Shown here: positions 1 to 11,288 of the stretch, in pieces
How the letters are laid out: each line of letters starts with the position of its first letter
Position numbering within the stretch: the first letter of the stretch is position 1
Assembly: GCF_000264995.1 (NCBI RefSeq)
Contig: NW_006767438.1
Span: 1,998,952-2,062,951, forward strand
Origin: Punctularia strigosozonata HHB-11173 SS5
Taxonomy: Eukaryota; Basidiomycota; Agaricomycetes; Corticiales; Punctulariaceae
Reading direction: 5' to 3'
DNA: 64,000 nt
The notes under the pieces: model-generated
The model's database searches: none
Told to the model about the DNA's origin: nothing
The model's input: the letters and a program-made list of their open reading frames with translations, nothing else
Program-made: the position numbers and the translations under genes

Positions 1-444
1 AGACTGCTGTGTTTGGGAACCCATGAGAGCGACGGGTTCTCTGAAGTCGGCGGGAGAAACACGATGAAGGAATGCACGTCCTGTCTGCTCCCACGCGTGT
101 CTTGAGACCCGGCTTTCCATTCCGGAAACACCCTAACGTCCAATTTTATTGCAGTCTGCACTCATTGATACATCAAGCAATGTACTCTGGGAGGTAATAT
201 GTACAAGGCATTGGTATAAAAGCAGGAACGGCGGGATTACCGGCGGCGTAGCATGATTCTGGGACTTGCCAGGCTCACCGTGCTACTTTTCCCCAACTGA
301 TTTCCGTGCTCTCAACGCGGCACAGTAGATCAGATGTGATACAACATATCTACACCAGTTTGAGCTCAGGAAATCCACGGGAGGACGCAAAAGATTCGAG
401 TGTCCAGAATCCCCGGGTGTCCAGCAAGTGTGGGAATGATAGTA
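1..444. other. Non-coding stretch, nothing recognised
   Basis: I see no supported gene on either strand. The only reading frames are short and have no splice-compatible continuation. The stretch ends where the dispersed repeat begins. Confidence 0.4.
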
Positions 445-1095
445 TGTGAGTTACCCTGATATGAGGCTCCAACGTTAACGTCTCCCCTCCGCTCTATCGG
501 AGCTCACCGCGCAGGATCGAAGTCTCGGCGGCTTGCTACTTATGTCCTGCGCGACTCACTACTTCTGACCCCTCGCCTTGCGTCAGCTGAAATTAACCGG
601 AGAAGAAGGCGCTCCAAACGTCTCGCTTTGCACGTATCGGACTCGTATCACAACCTCGCATTCTTCCCAAGCCGGAACCCGCAAGAATACGTCGAGTACC
701 CTGAAACAAAAATTCCTCGACTGACGATCGGTCGCTTTACCGAGAGCGAGATTCCATCTTCTTGATCCTCTCCCCCGCACAGTCCAGGCCCCAAAATTCA
801 GAGGTCGCCTCCAAGAAGCTGTTTACAGATATACAGACCCATGCGTTTTCCCACCGTCTCTTCATCGGTCCGCCGGTGTACGAGCGACCATATTAGCCCC
901 TCTTTAAATCCAGAATCCAGGACGTTCTCGTCGACCACCGCGCTTTCTCCGACCCGAGCAGTGCAGTCTGCATCCGCAAGGAGTAGGGCTGGCACCACTC
1001 GCGGCCACGCTCGATGTGGGTTGTTACGTGAAGGCGACGTCGGTTTTATCGCTTTGATGAGAGGAAATGTCTCCTGGCGGTGTCTGGGATAGCTT
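445..1095. repeat. Dispersed repeat, copy 1 (LTR-like or TE remnant)
   Basis: This segment matches 7143-7790 in the same orientation at roughly 90% identity by eye, with many 1-3 base indels, often in short homopolymers. Both copies begin abruptly at TGTGAGTTACCCTGATAT and share the blocks 'cgcgcaggatcgaagtctcg' and 'acagatatacagacccatgcg'. The TG start and the lack of a conserved reading frame (frames are broken by indels in this copy) suggest a solo LTR or other mobile-element remnant. I could not find target-site duplications, a CA end or internal polymerase genes, so the element class is open. The similarity fades near 1095. Confidence 0.6.
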
Positions 1096-2235
1096 ATCGC
1101 ACCAGAAAATCCGAGTGCATCGGATTTTATCGAGATCTTCAAGTCTCCAACGCCCGGTGTCGCATGGCGTGCATGATTGCGTCGTGCGCACTGTGAGTCT
1201 GCGATAGACAGTACCGCGAACTAACGCCCGCAGCCAAAGATGCCCCAAATCGCAAGATATTCAAGCAATGTTCTCGCGCAGATGCGCTGCCGCTAAAGCG
1301 CGCCTACCCCCGTCCTCGCTTTCTTAACCTTACCCAGCCGCCGCCTTCCCATCGGTGGTCACGGACTGCAGGGAATTTTTTTCCTGCATAGTTCAGGGCG
1401 TTCGGACAGGACGAGCCAGCTGTGGCGGCAGGACAAGTTTTTCGTCCGAGCTCGGGGGCGAGTTCATCGTGGAGAATGACAGGATTCTACCACCATTGAT
1501 GAGTGCATCCGCATCTTCTGCTTTACCAGAGGAGTCATGGTTGTAGCGTTTCAAAACGTTGAGAACGCATGTTCCGCTCGGGTGTAGGAATGCCTTATCG
1601 CATCTCACGAACTAGAGGGAGCTCTATGATAGTTGATTCTTGGGCGCCGTACGTTGCTCGCGTCATTGCAATACACGATATGTACCACTGATCCTTCGAG
1701 CAGGCGCTTTCTTTGCCGATGATGGCTCGCGGCAGCCACTCAAATTCCAGATCATTGCCCTCGAAGCCGATTTATTCCACAAGACCGTCTCCGAAGGTCA
1801 ACTTCTGAACGCTTTCCAGACGGCGATGGCTACCATTCACGGTCACTCTCAAGCCCACTGTCACCAAGAACGCTCTCACAAGACGCAATCCTTATAGGAG
1901 TGTGCGCGGGTTGGGGCTTCATCGCAGCTTCTCATTTTTTTCCGTCACCTTACCACGGCTATCCACTCCATGTCGGCTCTTCGTACAACGTCCGAATACC
2001 CTACCCCACTGTAACTATGTGGCTTGGACCCCCTTCGACTAGCCTGTTCTCGGACCGGCTCGAGCGCAAAACATATCCGCCATTCTACACAGAGCTGATG
2101 CTCAGTTGAACTTTTTTTCCATCGCGGTTACATTCGTCTACATATAACTAATACAAGTCGGAGTGTTCTCTGCATCAGGATCATATGCACGCACGGCGAC
2201 AGGAGCGCGCTCCCCTCCATCCCGTCCGTACAGAT
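1096..2235. other. Intergenic, nothing recognised
   Basis: Downstream of membrane gene A (which is on the minus strand). Only short chance reading frames are present on both strands. Confidence 0.35.
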
Positions 2236-4272
2236 TCACGGGGTCAGTTTTTCGATGCATCGCATTTCATCCGAGCTACACGACTCCGTATCGCCGCTTG
2301 TATCGCAGGGCTGAGCACTCGCTCTTTGGCCTTGTGCGCAGTTGCCACTGACCACAGAATTCATGCTAATATGCAACGTAGGTGCGATTGCATTCTCTTG
2401 ACTAGGAGCGGTTCCCGGTGCGCCTAGCATGAACCCATGATCGCAGTGCGTACGTTCCAGCGCAACCAAGATAAGAATCAACGTAGGATAGATTGTCTTT
2501 GAAGAAGGGATGCTGTGTTAGTGAGAGTTGCACGGAGAGGATGGGAAGGGCATATGTACCGTGACCTGTGCCATGGTAACATTCATGTTGTCTACGAAGG
2601 GATTTGCAGGTGCCGGCACCCTAACGAGTTCGCCCCAGCCCAAGCTTGTGCGATCGACTACCTGTTCAGAAGGGACTTCGATTGAGCCGACGCCGAGGCT
2701 GCCGATAATCCAGGCGATCTGAGCAGTGAGAAGGTATTAAAATGTAATAGTATACACTCGGGATATGGGCTCGCTTACCCAAATGCAGCAGTATATAGCC
2801 CCAGACTCGACTAATATACTCATTACTCTCTCAGTCATCGTGCGGTACGTTCCTAGTTTGAAGCTCTCTGCTATCATTCTGCGATGCATCCTGAGCTCTT
2901 GGATCAATATTGTGTTCGTGTAGTGTGGCGAAAACACTACGCCCACAACTGGTACACGTACCATGCTTTGAGTGCAATGAGACACGTTGCTACCAGATTT
3001 GAAGCCAAGGAGGACACGATCGTCACTATACCCCAGGTACCGTAGCTGAATACAGGAAGCGCTGGCAGGTTCTTTGTCTCGAAGTCGTCGGTTAACGCAC
3101 CACTGATTCGATTGATTGTGATAATGTTCGCAATCGACGTCGCTGCAGTACGGCGGTCAACGAGGTAAGGGTTTCCAGCGTAACGACAAAACATATACCG
3201 GATGTGAACGTGATAATAGTTGCAGACATCCAGAGCAGATATCTGTTCCTATTCCACAAAATCCACATGCGCCATAGCACTATGGAGTCGCTGAGGATTG
3301 TCTGTTGCCAAATCTAAGTTGCATGTCCAAAGATGACTCAAAGGACCTACATTGACTGAAATCAGGGCAACTTCTGCGCCTACATACCCCGCTGGTACCA
3401 TAGTTCCCGAGCTCTGCCATAACCTTAAATCAAATTCCCTATCCCACAGATACCATGTCGTGGTGGACGCTAGATCGATCGCCCAGTGCGTGGCAGATAA
3501 GAGGTACATAGTACCTGCGATCCCAAGAGCAATGTGCCCATAATTCCGGCCCGGGCTGGGCCTTTGCCTACTACTCCATCGAATAAATAATCTTGGATTC
3601 ACTTCTAGATGCGAGGAGAAACGCATACCGGAAAGCAAGGTGCGATGCCAAAATGAACAAACAGGACGAAGCACCTTGACCAAGTCATGAACTGCTGGGT
3701 CTTGTCCTTAGATGCGACGCTCACCGAATACCACCGTCTCGGAAATGAATGGGATAAATTTACTGAAATCTCCAGACGCAAATAAGTTGGGTGCATTGCC
3801 TAGTCCAGCATCGGATGCTATCGAAGCTCTGTCGCAATATCAGCCATGGAATGGCGACAGATTAACGAAAACTTGCAACTCTGAGAATATGCTCATATAT
3901 CCGTGCATGGAAAGGGCCCAATGCAGAGTTAATACTCCATATAATCCACATGCACTGATCAGAGGAGATTGCAGTCCCCATGCAGAGTTTTGAGGATTGA
4001 GGAATCTAGTACATGTTAAAGCGAGATCAGGCGCCCGTAAAACCACTGTAACAAACATGTCTCGATAAGCCCATATGAGAACCAAAGTCGTTGCGACGCC
4101 TATCAGACATACACATAAGCAGCATGTATCAATGTAAGCCATATTTAGAATTGAAGGGTCGCATACCGAAGAAAAATGACTCTACAGCTAGAGGTGGTGT
4201 AAGTCGAGTATACACTGTGGAAAATACAGCCGCATCGTTGTCCAGGATCGTTGTCGTGTTCTGGTTTTCCAT
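2236..4272 (-). CDS. Multi-pass membrane protein A (orphan-receptor-like, duplicated TM1-TM2)
   Basis: Multi-exon gene reading from 4272 to a TGA at 2236. Exon 1 (4272-4167) gives MENQNTTTIL... and ends in VESFFFG. Later exons give, in order, TM2 with LHWALSM, a second TM1-like ISETVVFG, a second TM2 with ATHWAIDLAS, then TM3 (LSDSIVLWRMWILW), TM4, TM5 (SSLASNLVATCLIALKAW), TM6 (ILVESGAIYCCIW) and TM7 (LILILVALERTH), with a short Ser/Cys-rich cytoplasmic tail. The TM3-TM7 motifs match the large uncharacterised basidiomycete 7TM family. They do not match STE3 pheromone receptors. Introns are about 50-60 nt with GT-AG ends. The splice that joins the two N-terminal modules has a weak donor (GTTGCA) and is uncertain. 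Otherwise all exons are open, so the gene looks functional. Paralogues lie at 8100-10100 and 11289-13221. Ligand and function are unknown. Confidence 0.75.
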
Positions 4273-4910
4273 AATAACTAGTGCCTCCAGTCCGCTGAGG
4301 AAGTGAACGACAGCCTATAACGCCCAGACGTTGACACTAAGTACTAATACGGTGAGGGCTCGTGACAGGACTCTTATCGCTATCGCAGAGTCACGGTGGT
4401 TTGGTCACGACGGCTCTTTTCGAACATCAATACATCACGCATACTTCACGCCGCATGGTCCATGCTTCTATGCGGTCAGAAGCTGATGCTGTGGCTATTC
4501 TAAACCTCAGTGAAGTTATGTGCGGACACCAGTACCCTCGGCCTCACGATAACAATTGCACTAACTATGATGCCACCATGCTGCATGTTGTTGAATAACG
4601 TGAATAATGAGACGGGAGTCGGACAGTGATAATCTGTAATAGAACCGTAGTATCATTAGAGTGCATACGAGCTCTGCTCCTAGCCGTGAACAACTCACCC
4701 AATGATTCGTGTGGTAGCATCCACTGCGGAGAAACGGCTTGGCAACTAGGAGCGGTACTAAATTTGTAAATGAGTGCCGTCATGCAATGTTGATGAGGGC
4801 TGGTATCTGTGACACATACCTCGCTGAGTAGGTGCGTGGATTCAAAGGCATGTGTTGAGCTTGATGCGTATACATGGGCGCTCGCAGTTTCGGCTGTAAG
4901 ATCTCGTCCT
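4273..4910. other. Intergenic between membrane gene A and the duplicated segment
   Basis: Contains the promoter of gene A, which reads leftward. No convincing exon is seen. The equivalent gap upstream of membrane gene C (13222-13843) is almost the same length (about 620-640 bp), which suggests the two units were once laid out alike. Confidence 0.35.
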
Positions 4911-5393
4911 GTCGAAGTCCGACATCAATCGCTGACTGCCACCACATCAGCCCATCAGAAGCTGTTTAAGAAGTTCAGCGCCTCAGTGTTCTCGAGATCT
5001 TGAGAACCCCCGCCGGAATATGAATTCGCACACTAGGAGTCAGAGGACAACCTGGCTCCCTTTTAGCACGTTATCAACATGCATGTTGCCGTCACGATTG
5101 CCAGAAATCGCGACAGTATCTCAGCCCGCTGCTGCGAACCCAGTGAAAATCGACGACAATGGTTTGCGAATGTGGCAATGCAAAGGACGAGTACAGCGAG
5201 AGAATACCGAAGACGCGATATCGGGCTTAGTGAGCAGTTGCCCGACCACGTTCGACACCTGCGCATGAACAATTGCGAATATAGGTATGAACTACTCGGT
5301 AAGTGCGACTAGAAGCAGAAATGTTAGTGAAGCGCTGCACATGGGACACAAGACGGAGGCCCCACCTCGTCCGTGTAACACGAAGGTCCGAGT

Positions 5394-5629
5394 CTAATCG
5401 GAGCAAGTACCACCGCAGCCGACGCAAGTGTTGTGGCACTATAGTTGGGGATAATGAGTCCAGGATGCGCAAGAACACGGGAGCGAGGGCTTACCAGGAA
5501 GAAACCCTCGGGGCACGCCGTGCCTGGTCCGCCTTCGGGGCAGGTGCGGATGGCGAACTTCTTCTCTTCCATCGGAGCACCGAGGCCGACAGCGGCGAGG
5601 CAGGTGAGCAGAACAAGTTGGAAGCGCAT
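5394..5629 (-). CDS. Small secreted six-cysteine protein, copy 1
   Basis: Two-exon gene. Exon 1 is 5629-5495, the intron 5494-5439 (56 nt, GTAAGC...CTATAG, phase 0) and exon 2 5438-5394 ending in TAG. The 59-aa product starts MRFQLVLLTCLAAVGLGA, a clear signal peptide with likely cleavage after Ala18. The ~41-aa mature peptide has six cysteines at positions 30, 39, 46, 50, 53 and 57 (spacing C-x8-C-x6-C-x3-C-x2-C-x3-C) and a Gly-rich C-terminal half. Reading straight through the intron would give an unrelated tail; splicing restores a compact Cys pattern, and copy 2 keeps both splice sites and exon 2 exactly. A TATATAA box lies 82 bp upstream of the ATG. There is no CaaX end, so it is not a classical basidiomycete mating pheromone. 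Role unknown; effector, defence peptide or signalling peptide are all possible. Confidence 0.75.
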
Positions 5630-5710
5630 GCTGGTGTTTATACGACTGGTAGCTGGACGTCTGTTGCGATTGTGTGGTCGACTGGCCCAACCGAAGCATG
5701 GAAAAGCGGT

Positions 5711-5717
5711 TTATATA
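5711..5717 (-). promoter_or_regulatory. TATA box of cysteine-rich peptide gene, copy 1
   Basis: TATATAA on the minus strand, 82 bp upstream of the ATG at 5629. It is at the identical spacing in copy 2 (14644-14650). A strong TATA at this distance fits a highly or inducibly expressed small secreted protein. Confidence 0.55.
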
Positions 5718-6621
5718 CCTTTGAGGGGCGTCAGAAAGCGCAATATGGTAGATTAGCCGCGTACCCGTGCAATTCCAATGCGACTGCATGTCTTGTTGGC
5801 CAGCGTCACGACCATTTGCAACTTTCTTCTGCAGGTCAGCCTTCATGTTGCGTCAACGGAGTCGCACACCGTACATTCGGCGCTGCCTCAGTCAGCGGCT
5901 CAACCCTGCCCCATTTCAAAGAAGGGTAATCGGCCTAACGCGTATTCCAGATTCGATGAACGGGCACTCACCGACGTCGTTATACTCGTAGACCATGAGG
6001 TAGAGCCGAGTGCGGCGAAGCAGAATCCGGGGTGGCTATGGGCGGATGATCCAAGGAGGTTGGAAATTGTTGGAAGTCGCGCTTGCGGAGTAGCTGTCGT
6101 TTGTACCGAGCTCTACGTCATGCGTAGGCGACTCCGTCACAACTCAAAGGCGGACAGGGTGTTCGCGGCACCATCACCAAATCCGAGTCGCAGTCAAGCC
6201 TGAACTCAATACGCACGGCCGCGGGCCCTGTCATGACAGTCGGTGTGTCCGTGAGTGAAGCTAAAGGACCGTCAAGTCAGGTGAATGTCCTTTACTCTTC
6301 GTTGGAATAACTGAATGAACTGTAACGCACCAATCGCTGGTCGGAAAAGGTGAATTGAACAAGAGAGCTAGTCAGGCGAGCAAGTTGGCCCTGTGGCGTA
6401 TCCCATCATGCTTGTCATTTCGAACGTATTGTCTGATAACCTGCAAGGCGAGCCGTGGACAACCACACAGACCGAACGCCAGCTAATCGTGATGCATAAC
6501 GGAACATTCCGTCGGGATCGGCTTTGCATGGACAGCAAGCTAATTTGCGTCGAGGGTATCTTGTTTCCCGGTCGTATTTTACCAGCTAGATTATTGTCTC
6601 GTACAGTATACTAGCCTATGA

Positions 6622-7142
6622 GAGATAGCCAAGAAGCGATCGTGGATCCCATGTGTCTTGTTGTTTCGTGCGGTTCAAAGGATCCGGTTTCTTACCGTGG
6701 GCCTTTCCTCTCTTTTGGGTGAAAGGAAGCGGCCCCCAAGGGGCCGCCCCTCTGGGCGCAAACCGAAGGCGGGCCCGGAGGCTCGCCTGAAGTTTGCTAA
6801 GAAAGGACTCACGAAAGATCGGGAATGGGGAGGGTGGGTTTTGATGCAGGTATGCCCCGGCCGCTCTCGCGGTGAGGCTCCGGAAAGGAGAAGCGTGGGA
6901 AGATATACATTGACGCGGTGCTACGATACGTGCTCCCTCTCCCCAAGACGGCGCACCGAGCTTCGCTCGGTGCTCGCTCTCTCGGACCCTGCTTGTTGTT
7001 GTATCTATACCCTGCTGGAAATCGTAGTCTGATTGATTGTTTCCCCGACCGCGCTTGTCGAGGAGGAGTGGCGAAATACCGGATCTCGGGCCAGCGTGTG
7101 GCCGGTGTGGCGAGTCACGAAGTCGGTATCCTGTTGACCTAT
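6622..7142. other. GC-rich, hairpin-rich insert between repeats
   Basis: From about 6690 the base composition changes. The stretch is GC-rich and full of short inverted repeats, for example gcggccccc/ggggccgc near 6730 and accgagcttcgctcggt near 6960. An open frame (6658-7032, plus) is rich in Arg/Lys/Gly/Pro and looks like a by-product of composition, not a protein. It lies between the end of the 1.7 kb duplication and the second dispersed repeat. A mobile or organelle-derived insertion is possible but not shown. Confidence 0.4.
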
Positions 7143-7790
7143 GTGAGTTACCCTGATATAGGGCTCCAACGTCTCCCTTCCGCTCTGTCGGACTTCACCG
7201 CGCAGGATCGAAGTCTCGGCGGCTTGCTACTTATGTCCTGCGCGACTCACTTCTGACCCCTCGCTTTGCGTCAGCTGAAATCAACCGGAGAAGAAGCGCT
7301 CCAAATGTCTCGCTTTGCACGTATCGGTCTCGTATCACACCCTCGCATTCTTCCCAAGCCGGAACCGCAAGATACGTCGAGTACCCTGAAACAAAAATTC
7401 CTCGACCGACGATGGGTCGCTTTCCGAGAGCGAGATTCCATCTTCTTGATCCTCTCCCCCGCACAGTCCAGGCCCCAAAATTCAGGTCGCCTCCAAGAAG
7501 CTGTTTACAGATATACAGACCCATGCGTTCCCACCGTCTCTCATCGGTTCGCCGGCATATGAGCGACCATATTAGCCCCTCCTTAATCCAGAATCCAGGA
7601 CGTTTTCGTCGACCACCGCGCTCTCTCCGACCCGAGCAGTGCAATCCGCACCCATGAGGAGTAGAGCAAGGATAGATGGCCGCACCACGGCCCGCCACTT
7701 GGTCGACGTGGGTCTTACGTGGAGACGAGAATCCTACCGGATCGCACTGATGACGGTAAAATGTCTCAGAAGACAATTTCTCCCCGCGCC
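7143..7790. repeat. Dispersed repeat, copy 2 (LTR-like or TE remnant)
   Basis: Same-orientation partner of 445-1095, beginning at the same TGTGAGTTACCC boundary. A 237-codon minus-strand frame (7231-7944) happens to be open across it. The matching frame in copy 1 is broken by several indels and I recognise no motif, so I do not call it a gene. Confidence 0.6.
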
Positions 7791-8099
7791 CGGTGCTCTT
7801 CGATTGACTACGCCTCGGTCCCTGCAACGACCCTTCATTCGTATCGAGCGCGGCGCCCACTCGGGATGGTTCACCTGGGCATGATTTCCGCGTCGGAGTT
7901 ATCTTAATCTCGCACGCTAGAACGTGCTTCATCGCTGCGAACAAGCGAGGGTTATCCGACGCACGAACAGCGTCGCAGCCAAACCGGTGGGATTACGAAA
8001 GACGATGGACATTCGCGATGCCATAAAGAGGCGCCGAAATGGTGTCAAGCGTATATACGATATCGCCTTCGTCAAGTACCGGCCGTGAAAGACTCGGTA

Positions 8100-10100
8100 T
8101 CAGCCCGGTCGAACCTTTGAAGCTGTGGGTGGTTTGATGGCGTTGTCGTCGTCAGCGGTGGAGACGTGAAACCGGATGGGCGTGACAGGCCGTACAACCA
8201 TCTCAACCGGGCGTATACGAGGTGGCGCCCCGAGCAAGAAGCCGCGATTACAGTGCGTACGCTCCAGCGCCACGAGAAGGAATATTATGAGTGGATAAAT
8301 CGCCTGTGAAGACTCGAATCGGTGCCGACGAAGAGCAGAAGAAACGCGAGACATACCGTGAGCTGTACCATAGCAGAGTTCATGTAGTCGACAAAATTGT
8401 TGACGACAAAGGCTTCTGTCACGTTCGGCATCTTACCGACGCTGCTGATCAACCACAGGATCTGTGTGGGTAAGATTTTATCACAGTTGCCCTGAGCCCC
8501 GAGCGTGATGAAGACACTCGCCCATAGTAAGCAGTACATCGCGCCCGACTCCACGAGAATGATCATGACCCTGTCCGTGGTATTTCTGCGCGAGCTATTT
8601 CTGAGAAATACGGCGATAATCTTGCGATGTGTCCTAGTATGTGTTAAATTGCAACATAAGTAGATGAGATCGAGCAGACGTATCGAAATTGAATAGGAAA
8701 GCGAACCATGTTTTCCACGCAATCATGCACGTCGAGGTGAAGTTGGATAGCAGCGAAGAGACGCTAGTGATCATCCCCCAGACGAAATAATTGAATGTCG
8801 GCAATCTTGCGTAAAACTTGTATGCAGTCGGCAATTCACTGGAAGTCTCGTGCACCAAGGCCTTCGTACTGATCAGAGTTGAGACGTTGGCAACGGAGGA
8901 GCCTATGGTAAGAACAGAAGCTATCAGTGTTTTCGCATCGCGATGATCGCACAGTCGCTCACATAGAGTTAACATGATGAAAAATATAGAAATACCGACA
9001 AGGCCCCGTGGCATGCCCCAGAGTACGCACATTCGCCAAAGCACTACGGCATCGCTCAGGACTACCTAGGGGTCGGTATCAACACGGGGAATTGAGCAGT
9101 ACATCATCAAGACTTACGTTGATCGATACAAGGACGAGGTGTGCGGAGAGGTACCACATAGATGGCAGGGTAGTTGTGAGAGAATTCCCGGCGACGAGAC
9201 GAGCGGCTGCAATGCACGCTGCCAAATCGATCGCCCAATGCAGAGTAGATGCTATGTACACGCAGCACATACAGCCACGGATAAAATGCTCTTGAACTCG
9301 CGCTTGAGGTAGGATGGTGCTAAATCGGTTTGAACTGCTGTAACGAATAATCGAGTACGGTAACTCACTTAATGGTGATATAACACAGTGTGATGAATAG
9401 TGTGGTGGTGACACCTAAACACGGGGTATTGTATTGTGGAAAAGTCCTTCGTGAGCACTTATCCGTGATAGTCGCATGGGCGGCATACTACATACCAAAA
9501 AAAGCTGTTTCCACGATAAATGGGAGCAGTGCTAGCAGAGCGCACTCTTGAGTCCCTAGGTGGAGCGCCCCGCCACTAGGAGTTGTATTTTTGGGGCCAG
9601 GAATGTTCGAGTGGTTCCCTTTGTACAGTATGAATGGCATTTTCAAGGCCCTGTCACACAGATTGTACATTTGCTCCTCATTAATGTAGTCATGATATAC
9701 GACTCACCGTCCCCAGAAGAGATCGAGTATATCAGACATATACAGCGCCCAATGCAGGATAAGGAATCCGACTAGTCCCACGAGAGTGATAGCTGCTGGT
9801 CTGAGTATGGTTTGCGCGGGTTGTATGAACCTGTAACTCATATGTTATGAGGGGAACGCGGTGGTTTGAAGGACGCATGTGCATTACAACGACCAGTAGA
9901 ACCATATTAAAACCAGCGTCAACGCAACTCCTAGACAGAAGTACTTCAGTGTGTCTTTCTCCGATGTTGAATGAAAGGTACTCACCAAGAGCAAACGTCT
10001 CAACGATTGCGAGTGGCGTGAGCCGGCTGAACGTGAATGTGAAGGCGATATCAGAGACCTCCACTATCTGCGACACGTTCAGTGCTTGGAGTAAGGACAT
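8100..10100 (-). CDS. Multi-pass membrane protein B (orphan-receptor-like, duplicated TM1-TM2)
   Basis: Paralogue of gene A with the same exon order. It starts MSLLQALNVSQ at 10100 and ends in a stop at 8100. The first module ends LVGFLILHWALYMSDILDLF. Its exon closes with a strong GTGAGT donor in phase 2, and the next exon, after ...TGTGACAG, continues in frame through a loop to LLPFIVETAFFG and a second hairpin (STLHWAIDLAA). This clean splice is the best evidence that the doubled N-terminal hairpin belongs to one protein. TM3 onward is intact: VVLWRMCVLWG, SSLLSNFTSTCMIAWKTW, ILVESGAMYCLLW and FLLVALERTHC. It is more diverged from A and C than those are from each other, and no copy of the cysteine-rich peptide segment sits next to it. 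Function unknown. Confidence 0.75.
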
Positions 10101-11288
10101 GGAAACAAGGGGCCGTGGATGTGCTTGAGAATGAGCGGAAGGTCATACACCGCTGGCAATGTTTATGTGCATGCGATTCATCATAGCTTTGGCTCACTCA
10201 TGCGAAAAACGCTGAGAAAGTGGGGTAAAGTTGCTGAACCTGGACACACTGATATGGACGAGGTGAAGATGCATCCGTACAAAGAACCATGCCCATGCGG
10301 GCGGATGCTTCGAATGCCGACCTTCCCAGATGGTGAGTGAGTGCGAACATCAGCGCTAACCAAGTCGTCTCGATTAATTGGAGGTTTTCAACCTGTCATG
10401 GCAAAGAACTTACTGCAGTAGTACGTAAGCTGACCTTGGCCGATATACACGAGATCAAACCACACCTCGCGGTGTACCGCCCCTGTGGAGCTGCTGGTGC
10501 AGCATGTGGTGCAAGGTGGTCTTGATCTGCTCAAACCCTCTCCACCGAACACGGACACAGCTTCCACGACAACACGGACGGGCCGCGACGTATGGCAACT
10601 CAATAATAGGATCGTTGCTCTGAACACGTGAAGACGCATTCGATATCACGCACCTGAAAGCGCATCCTGGGGTCATGCTAGAGCAGAGTGGAGCCATGCG
10701 GTGGTGGACCGCTGAGTCTGCAATAGAATCATCACATCATGGTATCATCAGGCAGATTAATGGACGGTGAACGAGAGAAATATATACTCCGAGTTTGGGA
10801 TGCGGGTTCGTCATCACTGTACGGTGGGGATTATAAACTGATGTGTATACAATTGGTTCCTTCACGATATACTAGAGATAAAACACGCTGAAGCGTGGAA
10901 TATTTACAGCGAAGCTTGCCAATGTACAAGGTGTGCTGCGAGCGTCACGAGTAATCGCCTCATTCTCTGACTGACGTACAGCCGGACTACGGTCAGACAC
11001 GCACATGTGTGCTGATAGTACCTCGCCAATGCGTGCAAATTATGGAGTTTTCATGTCAGATTCTTTTCCCGTTCGTCATGAGCATAGAGTCGAGTACAAC
11101 AGAACTGGATATTAAACAGTGTGTCATACACGCAGAAGCCGGAACCATTTGATACGAGGACAGCAATTTGGATCTGATCATACATAATACATACAGAACG
11201 GCCACAGATTGTTCGGTTTCGTGTACTGATTGGCGATGAAATGTCGGCACAATGGTGGCCATCGAAAACTTGAGCACATCCAACCACG
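10101..11288. other. Intergenic between membrane genes B and C
   Basis: About 1.2 kb holding the promoter of gene B and the 3' flank of gene C. No supported gene, no copy of the 1.7 kb segment and no recognised repeat. Confidence 0.35.

Larger units (their letters stand above)
4911..6621. repeat. 1.7 kb direct segmental duplication, copy 1
   Basis: Matches 13844-15566 in the same orientation. Identity is about 95% by eye over most of its length, lower in the first 170 bp. The copies share both boundaries: left at 'gtcgaagtccgacatcaatcg' and right at 'gtatactagcctatga', after which the sequences diverge at once. It carries the two-exon cysteine-rich peptide gene with its TATA box. About 900 bp lies beyond the gene's promoter in which I find no conserved coding frame: in-frame differences between the copies there are mostly replacement changes, as expected for non-coding DNA. 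Confidence 0.85.

Noticed and set aside
5394-5629. Cysteine-rich peptide as a lipopeptide mating pheromone or as a hydrophobin
   Set aside because: It has a signal peptide and ends CSD and not CaaX; it has six mature cysteines without the CC doublets of hydrophobins.
5303-5929. 208-codon plus-strand frame (and its duplicate at 14236-14862)
   Set aside because: It runs antisense through the spliced cysteine-rich peptide gene and its promoter; composition is typical of a shadow frame.
5778-6203. Open frame of 141 codons with a leader-like start, also open in the duplicate at 14711-15190
   Set aside because: Differences between the two copies are mostly amino-acid replacing, no motif is seen, and the frame is simply retained because the duplicate is young.
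7231-7944. 237-codon minus-strand frame over the dispersed repeat
   Set aside because: The same sequence in repeat copy 1 is broken by several indels and no protein family is recognisable.
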